From Bacteroidales bacterium (GTDB lineage: Bacteria; Bacteroidota; Bacteroidia; Bacteroidales; UBA932): a stretch of 64,000 nt of DNA. Shown in pieces: positions 1 through 9,544 of the stretch. Within the stretch, counting starts at the first letter, position 1. Each line of letters starts with the position of its first letter. The notes below the pieces were generated by a model, which saw only the letters and a program-made list of their open reading frames with translations, had not been told where the DNA came from and did not search any database. A program made the position numbers and the translations under genes. The stretch lies in assembly GCA_017938925.1 (NCBI GenBank), contig JAGBAO010000009.1, positions 80,685 to 144,684 on the forward strand. The letters run 5' to 3'.

Positions 1-36
1 CGTGCCAGACACCCCGAAAACAGGATGTCTGGCACG
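1..36. terminator. Terminator-like palindrome, copy 1 of a repeat family
   Basis: An 11-bp perfect stem (cgtgccagaca paired with tgtctggcacg) extends by two more pairs after one mismatch and closes on an A-rich loop; a T-run follows on the plus strand. It lies just downstream of the stop codon of the minus-strand gene ending at 85. Closely related hairpins lie at 33388-33424 and 38647-38699. The position suggests a transcription terminator. The element may extend beyond the left edge of the window. Confidence 0.7.
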
Positions 37-84
37 TTTTTGTGGCTTTTTTGTGCCAGCGAACCGCTTATAGATCACACCGGT

Positions 85-1956
85 CTACCTGACGATCTTC
101 AACTCTCCCGGAGCAAGACGTACCTTGCGGGATGATGACGGGCCGAAATGCACTACAGCATGCTGCTTGAGATTGTACTCCGTGTTGAGCAGCAGGACTG
201 TCCCGTCCTCATAGCAGGACCAGCGTACGACATCCGTGCACTCCACCTTAGGATATACATCGACAGACTCAAGGGCACGGCGCACAAGATAAAGGTAGAA
301 CGGATAGAGTTCCGGTGAGCCCACCGGGCTGACTGACGGACAGAACACAACGGTTCCATCACCTATCCTGTGCTCAAAGAGCAGACATTCGTCCTTAGGG
401 AACTTCTTCTGCCACATCACATCCGCACCTACAGCCAGGGTATCTGCCCCATGATTCTCAAGGACAGGCATCACGAAGCCTCCGTCCGTAAACCAAGGGT
501 CACAGGCTGTTCCATACATATGGAATCTCCAGCCGCACGAAGGATTTGCAGTGAACTTGACCCCATACTTCATCCTGCGGCTGCCTTCGAGGGCCTTCAG
601 ACCGGTCAGTTCAGTCCAGTCTCCTCCGTTATATGGCTTGAATCCCTCAAGAGGACTGTCAGCCGTGTCCAGATGCCTTGCAGCCATGAGAAGGGTGCCG
701 CCACCGGACACATAATTCACAAGTTTCTCGTAAAGTGCATCATCCATAGCATTGAAGCCAAGGAAAACGACTATCTCATACTTTGCCAGCAGGTCTTCCG
801 GTATGTCATACGGCACGACATCCACGGTTCCGAGAGGAGGATTTGCAGAAAGGTCCACCTCTCCGTTCAGATCACGGCTGCTCCAGCCTTCCCGCTCATA
901 GCACTGGTCCACGATCTTCCATGAGCGTTCGTCATCACCGATACGGAAATCATCATTCCTGCGCTGTCCCCAAAGATGTGTCTGCCAGCTTCCCACGAAA
1001 CCGTCCATACGGCCCTGCATGAAGGCGACAGCTGCACGCGGGAGTCCCTCCGGGCGAGGATTCCTTGCCGCCCACGATGCGAAATCTCCGAGTTCCTTGC
1101 GGAATCTCACTACCAACGGATCATCAGTCGTGAGTTTCTTGCCGAAGGCGTTGTAGTCCATCACACCATGTTCCGCATAAATAGGATCCGCTCCACGCAG
1201 ATAGGCATGATACCAGGAAGTGCGATAGCGTCTGAACCACAGCTCGTCCTGCTGTTCACCCCCGTACCACATTGCGGCATTATCAACTCCGTAAGTTCCC
1301 TTGCCGAAGGCCTTTGTCGCTCCGATTGCTGAAGCATAGCGCCTTTCTGTATCGTCTCCGAACACCATCTCGACATCAACTCTGTCTATGCCCGAGCGAA
1401 GCAGATGTGAAAATCCGCCCGGAGCAGGTTCGATGCTGATGAACGGGCGAGGAAGCCCTACAGAATCAGCATAGGCAGTCTGACGGCTTACGCGTTCTCT
1501 GACGAAGGCGTCTGCCTCGGAATAAGTCGACACCGAAGGCATCACATCCTTTCCTTTGGTTGCAGATGAAGCCGGCCAGGCGAAATTAACTCCAGCAAAC
1601 TCTCCAAGCAGAAGAGTACCTTTGACTATATCGGAATTCTTCTGCAGCACTTCTACAATCTGTGAAAGCGAATCCGCATATCCGGTGTTCGGGCCATAAT
1701 TCTGGCGATGAGTGGCCTCATCCATGGTGAGGGTCATCCCGTTCTCGCGACACACCTTGATCACCCGCTCCAACATGTCCGGATTCCAAGGGCCTTTTCT
1801 GAAAAGCACGGTGTGCGTTCCGAGTCCTTCATCCGCAATGGTCTGAGCAGTCTTCTCCACATACTTCGACTCACTCATTCCTCCCACAGTCACATTACCG
1901 TTCCGAGTGCCACATCCCGCAAGGAGCAGGCACAGTAAGATCAGATTTTTCTTCAT
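85..1956 (-). CDS. Putative glycoside hydrolase-like lipoprotein (family not recognised)
   Basis: A 623-residue protein with a lipoprotein signal (lipobox LLAGC, Cys15), so probably anchored to the outer membrane. The N-terminal ~300 residues alternate hydrophobic strands and helices like a TIM barrel, with possible acidic catalytic residues in TLLLGEFAG and FISIEPAPG. Around residue 400 a Rossmann-like segment (YEIVVFLGF, then YVSGGGTLLMAA) resembles the glutamine-amidotransferase-like trimerisation domain of GH42-type beta-galactosidases. The last ~60 residues look like a small beta domain. It is the last gene of the long operon, 5 bases after the GH31 gene. Glycosidase function is inferred from fold-like features and context; no family signature was matched. 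Confidence 0.5.
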   Translation of the reverse strand: MKKNLILLCLLLAGCGTRNGNVTVGGMSESKYVEKTAQTIADEGLGTHTVLFRKGPWNPDMLERVIKVCRENGMTLTMDEATHRQNYGPNTGYADSLSQIVEVLQKNSDIVKGTLLLGEFAGVNFAWPASSATKGKDVMPSVSTYSEADAFVRERVSRQTAYADSVGLPRPFISIEPAPGGFSHLLRSGIDRVDVEMVFGDDTERRYASAIGATKAFGKGTYGVDNAAMWYGGEQQDELWFRRYRTSWYHAYLRGADPIYAEHGVMDYNAFGKKLTTDDPLVVRFRKELGDFASWAARNPRPEGLPRAAVAFMQGRMDGFVGSWQTHLWGQRRNDDFRIGDDERSWKIVDQCYEREGWSSRDLNGEVDLSANPPLGTVDVVPYDIPEDLLAKYEIVVFLGFNAMDDALYEKLVNYVSGGGTLLMAARHLDTADSPLEGFKPYNGGDWTELTGLKALEGSRRMKYGVKFTANPSCGWRFHMYGTACDPWFTDGGFVMPVLENHGADTLAVGADVMWQKKFPKDECLLFEHRIGDGTVVFCPSVSPVGSPELYPFYLYLVRRALESVDVYPKVECTDVVRWSCYEDGTVLLLNTEYNLKQHAVVHFGPSSSRKVRLAPGELKIVR

Positions 1957-1961
1957 ATGGA

Positions 1962-4598
1962 TTATTTTCTATTTTCCTTGTATCCGTCGATAATATGGGC
2001 TTTCAGACGAGCCTTGAATTCATCTGAAATAAGAGGAGTTTCCTTTTCAAGGTATTCCTCATACTTGACGAAGTTCTCCTTGAGATCTTCCACATACCGG
2101 AAGATGTTCTGAGGATCCGCCAGGATGAAGTTAGGACACTGGGATACCTTGAGATACTCTATCGGGAGCATCAGTCTCCTGTCCTTGAGGCCCTGCTCGT
2201 TCTTGTATGGCTCAGCAATCCTGTTGCAACGTGAGAAGAGTCCCTTGAGGGCGTACAGTTCAGAGTCAGAATGTCCCTGAGGCAAAACGAGTTCCACTGT
2301 AAGGGTCTCATCCGCAGGAATATCCTTCAGATAGACCACCGGAGCAAGATTATAACCATCGTACGTCCACTGTCCGGACTTAGCAAACCTGTCGTAAGGA
2401 ATCTCTTCGCCGTTCACCAGGACCTTCTCAGGAGTGCGTGTACAAAGGAATCTGAGCTCATAGCTCCTTGTTGCCTTCATTCCCTCATACTGGCCTTCGC
2501 GTGGAGCTACAGTCAGGACAACCCTGTCATCACTTCTCTTCTGGTCCACCTTCGTGATGGTGTAATCCGTCCGGTACCTCTGGCTTACTCCGTCGTCCTC
2601 ATAATAGGCAAGCTGACCGTCCGCACCAGGAACAACTGTCAGAACGAGAGTGTCACAAGGATTCTGGACAGAACGTACGTGAGCCGGATTCATCGGCAGA
2701 ATCGAGCCTGCCTTCACATACCACGGATTATCATCTATCGAGTAGCCTATATCCCTCTTCTGACCGCCCTTGAACATAGTACCTGAAGCCATGTCAAACC
2801 AGTCGTTACCCTCAGGAAACCACATGTCGATTGTGGCGATGCCTGTAATCTCGTCTGCAGGCTTGCTTACGCATGTTGCAAGAATGTCTTCTCCGAACAT
2901 GAACTGACGCTTGAACTCGTATGCCTCTTCCGCCTCAGGATAGTCATAGTACATCGGATAGCACATGGCGATACCTGTGTCATAGTTTCTGCGGGCAGCA
3001 TTATATATGTATGGTATCAGCGAATAGCGCAGATGGAAGGCCTCCACCATCTGGAACAGATGATCCGGGAAGAGCCATGGATATCGCTTGCAGTCCGGAT
3101 GCTTGGTAGGGTGTATCTTGTACAGCGGTGAGAACACACCGTACTGGAGCCATCGTGTGTATCTCTCCGGATTTTCCGTACCCTTGTGGCCGTGGAACAT
3201 ATGACCGCCGAGGTCATGTCCCCAGTAGCCGTAATTGACATTTGCCGATGTAGCCGTAAACTCAGGCTGATACTCAAGCGATTCCCATGTGATGATGGTG
3301 TCACCTGAGAAACCGAGAGGATAGCGGTGCGATCCCAGACCGCCCCAACGGTGATACAGGAACGGACGAAGACCCGGATAATTGTCCTTAGCATAATTGT
3401 AGAACACGTGGTTGAGCCAGAACGTATTGGAAAGGCCCGGATTGTATTTGGACTCCTTCCACTGCTGCCAGTCAAGCCACCAGAAGTCATTGCCCTGATC
3501 TTCAATCGGCTTGAGAACCGCCTTATAATATGCATCTGCCCATTTCTTCTCATCGATATGGAACGGAACAGACTTGCCCGGCTGGTCCCATCCGTATTCC
3601 TTGCAGAAACGGTCATAGCACTCTTCATAAGGCTGGATACCTGATGCGGGGTGAAGGTTCAATGCCGTCTTCAGACCGGCACTATGTGCCCATTGGAACA
3701 TCTGTTCCGGAGCGGGGAAAAGCTCTTTCTGCCAGGTGTAGCCTGTCCAGCCTACTCTCTGGCCGTACTCATCGATCTGAGGATTATTGGACAAGCCCCA
3801 TGTCTCATGCCAGTCCATGTCGATGATAAGCACATCGACCGGGATATCTATGGAGCGAAGCCTGTCTATGATGTCCTTAAGCTCGCTGTCGGAGTACTGC
3901 CAGTAGCGGCTCCACCAGTAACCGAAGGTGTAGCGTGGAGGAAGCGGAGCAGAACCAGCGACCTTGGAATAGTCTTCAAGGGCCTTCCTGTACTCATGAC
4001 CGTACGCGAACAGATACCAGTCGGTATAATTCTTTTCCGGTCGTGGAGTGACCCACCAGTCTTCATCCATGAGGTAGTTCTTTGTGTCGTCCACCACAGC
4101 CCAGCCGTCACGTGAGACAAGGCCCTTCTCCATAGGATCCTTGGCAGTATGAAGTCTGCCATCCACATTATCCAGAGTTCTGGTCGTACCCATGAGGTTC
4201 CCCTTGTCGTCCATGCCCGGAGTCCAGAGAGTCTTCACACCGGCAGTCGCAAACTCCACCTTGAGATTGGAAGCATCAAACGGAACGGTGCCGACATGAT
4301 ATGTGAGAACCAGGTCAGATGTCTTGATTACCACCTTTCTCGAGGTCCTGCTGACCTTGAATTCCGGAACCGGAAGCTGCCTGTTGATGAAGGTCAGTGA
4401 AGCCCTGTCCTCGAAAATGCCATCTTCGCTCCACTCCATTCTGATGAGCTGAGGTGTCAGCACAGTGAACCTTGCATGCTCACCGGCAAGAACCATGGCC
4501 TTCCCGGAAGCACACGGAACCGCTTCATCGGCCGGATAGGCCGACAGAGCCGGCACAGACATCACCACAAAAAGGAGTGCAGAAAAAAGTCTTTTCAT
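1962..4598 (-). CDS. Glycoside hydrolase family 31 (alpha-glycosidase type)
   Basis: An 878-residue secreted or periplasmic enzyme with a signal peptide (MKRLFSALLF, cleavage near residue 20). An N-terminal galactose-mutarotase-like beta domain (about 30-200) precedes a TIM barrel (about 220-560) that starts with the GH31 pattern VDVLIIDMDWH. The likely nucleophile is Asp376 in FWWLDWQQW and the acid/base Asp433 in GFSGDTIITW; GYWGHDLGG is also typical of GH31. Beta domains of DUF5110 type follow, then about 100 helical residues at the C-terminus. GH31 enzymes retain configuration and usually cleave alpha-glucosides or alpha-xylosides; the variant nucleophile motif means the sugar cannot be predicted. 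It follows the TonB receptor gene by 18 bases. Confidence 0.9.
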   Translation of the reverse strand: MKRLFSALLFVVMSVPALSAYPADEAVPCASGKAMVLAGEHARFTVLTPQLIRMEWSEDGIFEDRASLTFINRQLPVPEFKVSRTSRKVVIKTSDLVLTYHVGTVPFDASNLKVEFATAGVKTLWTPGMDDKGNLMGTTRTLDNVDGRLHTAKDPMEKGLVSRDGWAVVDDTKNYLMDEDWWVTPRPEKNYTDWYLFAYGHEYRKALEDYSKVAGSAPLPPRYTFGYWWSRYWQYSDSELKDIIDRLRSIDIPVDVLIIDMDWHETWGLSNNPQIDEYGQRVGWTGYTWQKELFPAPEQMFQWAHSAGLKTALNLHPASGIQPYEECYDRFCKEYGWDQPGKSVPFHIDEKKWADAYYKAVLKPIEDQGNDFWWLDWQQWKESKYNPGLSNTFWLNHVFYNYAKDNYPGLRPFLYHRWGGLGSHRYPLGFSGDTIITWESLEYQPEFTATSANVNYGYWGHDLGGHMFHGHKGTENPERYTRWLQYGVFSPLYKIHPTKHPDCKRYPWLFPDHLFQMVEAFHLRYSLIPYIYNAARRNYDTGIAMCYPMYYDYPEAEEAYEFKRQFMFGEDILATCVSKPADEITGIATIDMWFPEGNDWFDMASGTMFKGGQKRDIGYSIDDNPWYVKAGSILPMNPAHVRSVQNPCDTLVLTVVPGADGQLAYYEDDGVSQRYRTDYTITKVDQKRSDDRVVLTVAPREGQYEGMKATRSYELRFLCTRTPEKVLVNGEEIPYDRFAKSGQWTYDGYNLAPVVYLKDIPADETLTVELVLPQGHSDSELYALKGLFSRCNRIAEPYKNEQGLKDRRLMLPIEYLKVSQCPNFILADPQNIFRYVEDLKENFVKYEEYLEKETPLISDEFKARLKAHIIDGYKENRK

Positions 4599-4616
4599 AA
4601 CTGTTTGTCCTACTTA

Positions 4617-6851
4617 TTAAAATTTATACGAAATACTGAGGTTGACCTCGAAAGGCCTCATATATTTTCCAGACATCAGGATTCCCTGCAGCTGGGCAGG
4701 ATCCGATATGGTATCGACAGAGTCGATGCTGCCCTTGGGACCTGTCTGGAACAGCCAGTTCACCACATTAAGAGACAGTTTCAGATCAGGAAGGATCTTC
4801 CAGTCTACGCCACCGAAAGTCTCCCACCTTCCGTCAAAATACGCAAGATTGGTCCTTGAGGCATACTGGCGGCTGAAATATCTGGCACTGAGCCAGAAAC
4901 GCCAGTCCTTGTACGTATATGACGGATCTATTTCCAGTTCCACGCGGGAAATTCCCGTAGTGTACTTTCCGTTATATGAAATGGTCTTTGTGGAACCGTC
5001 ACTGAAGACAAAGGTGTTGTCGTAGTTCCTGTACTTCGGATCCTGGACAGTACACATCAGATGCAGGTTGAAACCGCCCCAATGCAGGTTTCCGTCCATG
5101 TTGAATCCGAGATTTCCGATTCCGTACTGGGCTGTGTGGTCAAGGGTCTCGCTCTGGCCATTGATACGCTCTGTCACAGAAACCGTTGCAGCACAGTTCC
5201 AGCAGGTGATATACGACACCATACCTGTGATGTCCATCCATTTGTTCTGATACATGAGACCTCCGCGTCCCATGGCATTGCCGATGGCCTTCAGAGCGGG
5301 AACACCCGTAGTCTTGAAGTAGCTCATCACCTTGTTGGTCTTGCTGTAGAAGCCCTCTCCCAAAAGGAAGAGGCCGTCAGCCAGGCGATAGGTACCATAC
5401 AGCGTCGCTGAAGCCTCAACCCTGTTCAGCGTGACATTGGTGATCTGAGCGACTCCGTTCTGAAGGTGGAATCCGTCAGTCTTCTTGTTGAATGTGTTTC
5501 CATTCAGATTGTGGGCACCGTCGCAGCTCTGGTTCAAAGCTCTCACCCTCAATCCTGTCTTTACGAAAAAACGGTCGGTTATGTTCCAGTTGTGGAAACC
5601 GTACACGGTGGCAGTGTTTCTGTGTCCGGAAACAAGCTGGGCATTCATGTTATGCCCCCAAGTCTCCTGATCGTCAAGATACAGTCGCACAGGATCCGCG
5701 CTCACCGTGTGAGCCATCTTTGTGGCAGAAGTCCTTTCATACTGGTGCACAGTGACCAGTTCAAGTCCCAGATCGACTTCATGCTTTCTCCATTTCTTTC
5801 CAGCCTCGAAAAGGGCCGTAAAATCCAGAGATTTGGCATCCACTATGCTCACAACCCTGTTCTGAATGCTGCCGCTGTACGGAGTGCCGTCTGCAAGAGT
5901 GACCTCCTTGCCGTTCTTGAGCAGACCGCCCTCGGCGATGTCGATTCCCGAAAGAACTGACTTCGCCCAGTTGTCCCTCGGCGAGATGCAGCCATGAAGG
6001 GTTCCTTTGAAGAGCCATCCTGAGTCGTGGGCATATTTTCCCTTGACGATGATGTCATGCACCCGCCTGTCATCCATCTTTCCCATATGCCCCGTCTTCA
6101 TCTGACCGGTCATCAGGTCCATATAGGTGATGTGGTCATCTGCCGGGAAATAGCAGGAGCGTCCGATCTTATATCCGTCAAGGGCACTGACCGAACCGTC
6201 GCCGTTGTAGATGAACGGAGCTTCGCCATAACCGCCCAGACTGTCCTTGTTCAGACAGAACTTGTAGAAGACACTGAGTTCTGCAGCTGACCATCTCCTT
6301 GTGAGAGAGAGCTTGAATATCTGCTTGTTGTCCACGAAGACCTTCCCAGGGGCATTCACACTTGTCGGATCCAGATTGAGGTAGGCTCCCACAGCATAGT
6401 ACCAGCCCTTCCTTATCGGGCCGCTGACACATCCGTCGAAGTTTATCTGTCCGAAGGTCGATGTCTTGAACGAGAAGGCTCCTTCAACGCGGTCTCCTCC
6501 TGTCTTGCTGATGGATTCCACGACAATACCGATATCTCCGGTCTTGATTATGGATTCAGCAAGACTTCTGAGTCTGACCGTCTCATATGAATTTCCTCCT
6601 GCCCAGTGGTAGCGTCCTTTCACGAAGCTGTATGAATGCTTCACTCCATCCTCGCAGATGGAAGCGCCACCATCGCTTGTCGGGAGACCAATTGAAATGT
6701 CGCGTGGCACTGATGCCGTCTCGGCATTGAGCATGACTCCCCTGTCTCCACCTGTCTTCAGACTGTCAGCTTCCTGGGCAGACGCTTCCACGCCGAACAA
6801 TCCCCCTGCCAGCAAGAACAGGATTCCACAAACCGATCGTTTCAAATTCAT
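4617..6851 (-). CDS. TonB-dependent receptor-like outer-membrane beta-barrel protein
   Basis: A 744-residue protein with a signal peptide ending near VEASAQ. After about 75 residues comes a plug-like region (KTGDIGIVVESISKTGGDR), then many amphipathic strands rich in Tyr, Trp and Gly, ending in the outer-membrane signature SISYKF with a terminal Phe. It lacks the CarboxypepD-reg-like domain typical of SusC, is shorter than SusC, and has no SusD beside it. The role is probably uptake of a sugar or other product made by the neighbouring enzymes; the ligand is unknown. It sits between the propeller lipoprotein and GH31 genes with short spacers, so it is most likely co-transcribed with them. Confidence 0.75.
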   Translation of the reverse strand: MNLKRSVCGILFLLAGGLFGVEASAQEADSLKTGGDRGVMLNAETASVPRDISIGLPTSDGGASICEDGVKHSYSFVKGRYHWAGGNSYETVRLRSLAESIIKTGDIGIVVESISKTGGDRVEGAFSFKTSTFGQINFDGCVSGPIRKGWYYAVGAYLNLDPTSVNAPGKVFVDNKQIFKLSLTRRWSAAELSVFYKFCLNKDSLGGYGEAPFIYNGDGSVSALDGYKIGRSCYFPADDHITYMDLMTGQMKTGHMGKMDDRRVHDIIVKGKYAHDSGWLFKGTLHGCISPRDNWAKSVLSGIDIAEGGLLKNGKEVTLADGTPYSGSIQNRVVSIVDAKSLDFTALFEAGKKWRKHEVDLGLELVTVHQYERTSATKMAHTVSADPVRLYLDDQETWGHNMNAQLVSGHRNTATVYGFHNWNITDRFFVKTGLRVRALNQSCDGAHNLNGNTFNKKTDGFHLQNGVAQITNVTLNRVEASATLYGTYRLADGLFLLGEGFYSKTNKVMSYFKTTGVPALKAIGNAMGRGGLMYQNKWMDITGMVSYITCWNCAATVSVTERINGQSETLDHTAQYGIGNLGFNMDGNLHWGGFNLHLMCTVQDPKYRNYDNTFVFSDGSTKTISYNGKYTTGISRVELEIDPSYTYKDWRFWLSARYFSRQYASRTNLAYFDGRWETFGGVDWKILPDLKLSLNVVNWLFQTGPKGSIDSVDTISDPAQLQGILMSGKYMRPFEVNLSISYKF

Positions 6852-6854
6852 GCC

Positions 6855-8279
6855 TTAGTCCAGATTCGTATTCACAACTGCGAAGAATTCTCCACGTGGC
6901 GCAAGCTTGAACATGTCACCATTCGGGAAGGCTCTGAACTGATACTGCAATGTTGCCTCCTTAGGGGACTTTACGGTCCAGCTTCCATAGACATACACGA
7001 GACCGTTTTCATCAGCTGCCAGTGCGTAGATCATTGTGGCTTTTCTGCCCTCTGCATCCACCAGCGGTCCATGGTCAGTAATGATGTTGTGGTCGTCACC
7101 CTCCTTCAGGGATACACTCCTGAGGTGCATCTTATAGTCAACGTAATCAGAACTGTCAGGGGTCATTTCTCGTGCATCCTCTGCTTTAAGTGTTCTCTCA
7201 TCCTGCAGGTTTTCGTATTGCACGAAATAGAGTCTGTCTCCACCTAATGCTGTCTGGAAATAGCTAGGACCCATGTTTGCTATAGGCTCGAATGCCTCTC
7301 CTGACTCAATGTCCTTGGCAGGATCGAAGATCCATGCCCTTTCATCTCCACCTCCGAACGGTCCCATGATGAACAGACACCTCTTTCCTCCGTCAATCGG
7401 AGTCAGCCAGGTCCATGAGCGCTGTGTATCCTGTTTTGCAGTTGTTCTTGTTCCGTCGATCAGCTGTCCCATCGGAAGGACATTCTGGAGAGTGTCGATC
7501 TTTTCTGTCGAAGGACGGTAAACATACAGATTGCCATGATCATGCTCATACTTTGCAAAGCCTCTCTTCTTGAGGGTGAACCATACATTTCCCTTATCAT
7601 CGATGTAGAAATAGAAAGAGCATCCTTTGCCTTTTACCACCATGCCGAGATCCTTCATTTCACCGCTTTCTATATCGATGCTGTACAGATGACATCCGTC
7701 GTTCTCCCTGTCCTCAGGCTTGAACGGAGTCATGAATGCATATATCTTCTTGGCATTCTTGTCTACTGCGATGGCAGCATAGATCGAATAGCCCGGCATC
7801 GGGATGCCGAAGTCCCTGAACCTGCCTGTAGCCATTTCATATCCGATGATATGGGCACCAGGATAAGCCTGGATTCCTTCTTTCCAATAGTTGGAAAGGT
7901 GTGTACAGAAATAAAGCCATCCGTCACACTCCTGGATATCGCTGTGGATCTTGCCCTGCTGAGGATGACCTGGAAGATCTGCTTCACCGCAGACCTCGGT
8001 CATGTCGTCGGAAAGTACCGTAACCTCATAGGTCTTCGGGTCAAACTTATGAAAGCCTGCACCATGGCTCTTGGAATGCGTAGACGAGCCGAAATAGCAG
8101 TTCCCGTCTGATGCCACCATGATGCCCTGCCACTGGCCGTCCCACTCCTTGCAGATCCTGTTCATCGAATATGTCCAGACTTTCTGCTCGCTTCCTTCCG
8201 GTGCTGTCTTCCTTTCTCCGCAGGAGATAGCAGCAAAAAACATCGCCCCGAGAAGAATGATCAAAGATTTTGTTTTCAT
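6855..8279 (-). CDS. Propeller-like lipoprotein of unknown function
   Basis: A 474-residue lipoprotein (lipobox AISC, Cys20). The mature part has repeated units of roughly 45-60 residues with YxF, DxxG and WLYFCTH or VWFTLKK blades, as in a beta-propeller; examples are GNCYFGSSTHS, GWLYFCTHLS and GNVWFTLKKRG. No catalytic motif was recognised. Some propeller lipoproteins in such loci are polysaccharide lyases or binding proteins, so either role is possible. The gene ends 3 bases before the TonB receptor gene and follows the phosphodiester glycosidase gene by 34 bases, which places it in the operon. Confidence 0.6.
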   Translation of the reverse strand: MKTKSLIILLGAMFFAAISCGERKTAPEGSEQKVWTYSMNRICKEWDGQWQGIMVASDGNCYFGSSTHSKSHGAGFHKFDPKTYEVTVLSDDMTEVCGEADLPGHPQQGKIHSDIQECDGWLYFCTHLSNYWKEGIQAYPGAHIIGYEMATGRFRDFGIPMPGYSIYAAIAVDKNAKKIYAFMTPFKPEDRENDGCHLYSIDIESGEMKDLGMVVKGKGCSFYFYIDDKGNVWFTLKKRGFAKYEHDHGNLYVYRPSTEKIDTLQNVLPMGQLIDGTRTTAKQDTQRSWTWLTPIDGGKRCLFIMGPFGGGDERAWIFDPAKDIESGEAFEPIANMGPSYFQTALGGDRLYFVQYENLQDERTLKAEDAREMTPDSSDYVDYKMHLRSVSLKEGDDHNIITDHGPLVDAEGRKATMIYALAADENGLVYVYGSWTVKSPKEATLQYQFRAFPNGDMFKLAPRGEFFAVVNTNLD

Positions 8280-8313
8280 CGTTAGAATAGTTGATTAAAG
8301 TTATTTTATATGT

Positions 8314-9525
8314 TTATCTTTCCCTTATCGCAAAGTATGTTATCAGAGGGCGTTCCGTGATGGAGCCTTCGTATTCTGCAAAAGTGTTGTCTGACACTCC
8401 GTTGCAAGGATAGTTCACCACACCTTTGTCTTTTATGAGCATGCCTGTGGAACCGCCTCCGTCCATATTTATGGCATACCATGGCTTGATATACGTCAGC
8501 AGAAACTCCTGCAGCTGGACATAGCTCATGCCCTCGGCCTTATCCTTCCACCTGCCGTCAACCGTAATGAGCAGGAGCTTCCTGTCCTTGGTCACGGCAA
8601 GAACAGTACGTGGATCCTGTGATGTGGAAGCCGCATAGGATCTGGAATATTTGCTGAGATCCGTTTTCAAAGAATCCTCCACGAGCATCTGGTTGCTTGA
8701 GAACAGATTCCTGTAGGTCGTTCCCTTGTAGAACTCAATCGCACCGACTGGATCACCGGCCATGCTTATGAAACCTAATTCCCTGTCACCGTCATACCAC
8801 ACTGCTGCCTCATGCTTACACCAGTTGCCGCCATCTTCCGGACCTATGCTTATTTCCTTATAGTTGACACCATCAACCCTGATGTAGGTGTTATCCACCG
8901 GGGCGGAGCCTGAGAAGCCGGAACCGTAACTTGCATTTGTCAATGCAATGATGTCGGCATTCTGCTTGCTGACCTCTGAAATCACTTCCCTCTCAGGATA
9001 GTAAAGGAACTCCAGCTTCATGGTCTCGCTGTCAAGATCCATTTCAAGGACGTTGACCACCTGGTTCTGGAGTGTGATGCGCTCCAGGCCTTCCAGGGTA
9101 TACCACACCAGGCCATCCCTGATCTCCCTGCGTTTCCACAGGTCGGCCATGGCGAGGGTCTTTTCATAGCGTCTGTTCCCAGGAATATACAAATCCTTGA
9201 CGAGGCGGTATTCCCTTCCTTGTACATCCGTCAGGAAGAAATGATATGTGGATATGCGATTGACCTCGCTTTTGAGTTCCACCTTGACCTGTGAGGCAGG
9301 CTCCTCCGGTTCGACAAGAACAGGAGATTCCTCCAGCACATCGGAAACTATGAGCACTCTGACCGCTTCTATCGGTTCATCATTCTCATCAATGAAATCA
9401 AAGACACACACCGGATCATTCTCGGGAGCAGCAGACTCCTGAGACTCTCCGTCAATGTCAGGGCTGTCGATCACCTCCGTGCAGGAGACGAGAGCAGCAA
9501 GTAAAAGAAGAGCGATATACTTCAT
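8314..9525 (-). CDS. Phosphodiester glycosidase family (DUF2233/NAGPA-like) lipoprotein
   Basis: A 403-residue protein counted from the ATG at 9525, which begins MKYIALLLLAALVSC and gives a clean lipobox (Cys15). A longer reading from 9561 would overlap the upstream gene and bury the signal, so it was rejected. The C-terminal half has the family hallmarks: RTVLAVTKDRK, LLITVDGRWKD, then AINMDGGGSTGML, matching the DGR and NxDGGGS motifs of the NAGPA-type domain. That family removes sugars attached through a phosphodiester, such as GlcNAc-1-phosphate caps in the mammalian uncovering enzyme. The N-terminal ~130 residues are an acidic linker and a beta-rich domain. Phosphodiester cleavage here is inferred from the family. 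Confidence 0.8.
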   Translation of the reverse strand: MKYIALLLLAALVSCTEVIDSPDIDGESQESAAPENDPVCVFDFIDENDEPIEAVRVLIVSDVLEESPVLVEPEEPASQVKVELKSEVNRISTYHFFLTDVQGREYRLVKDLYIPGNRRYEKTLAMADLWKRREIRDGLVWYTLEGLERITLQNQVVNVLEMDLDSETMKLEFLYYPEREVISEVSKQNADIIALTNASYGSGFSGSAPVDNTYIRVDGVNYKEISIGPEDGGNWCKHEAAVWYDGDRELGFISMAGDPVGAIEFYKGTTYRNLFSSNQMLVEDSLKTDLSKYSRSYAASTSQDPRTVLAVTKDRKLLLITVDGRWKDKAEGMSYVQLQEFLLTYIKPWYAINMDGGGSTGMLIKDKGVVNYPCNGVSDNTFAEYEGSITERPLITYFAIRER

Positions 9526-9544
9526 TGCCTGGGTGAATACCATA

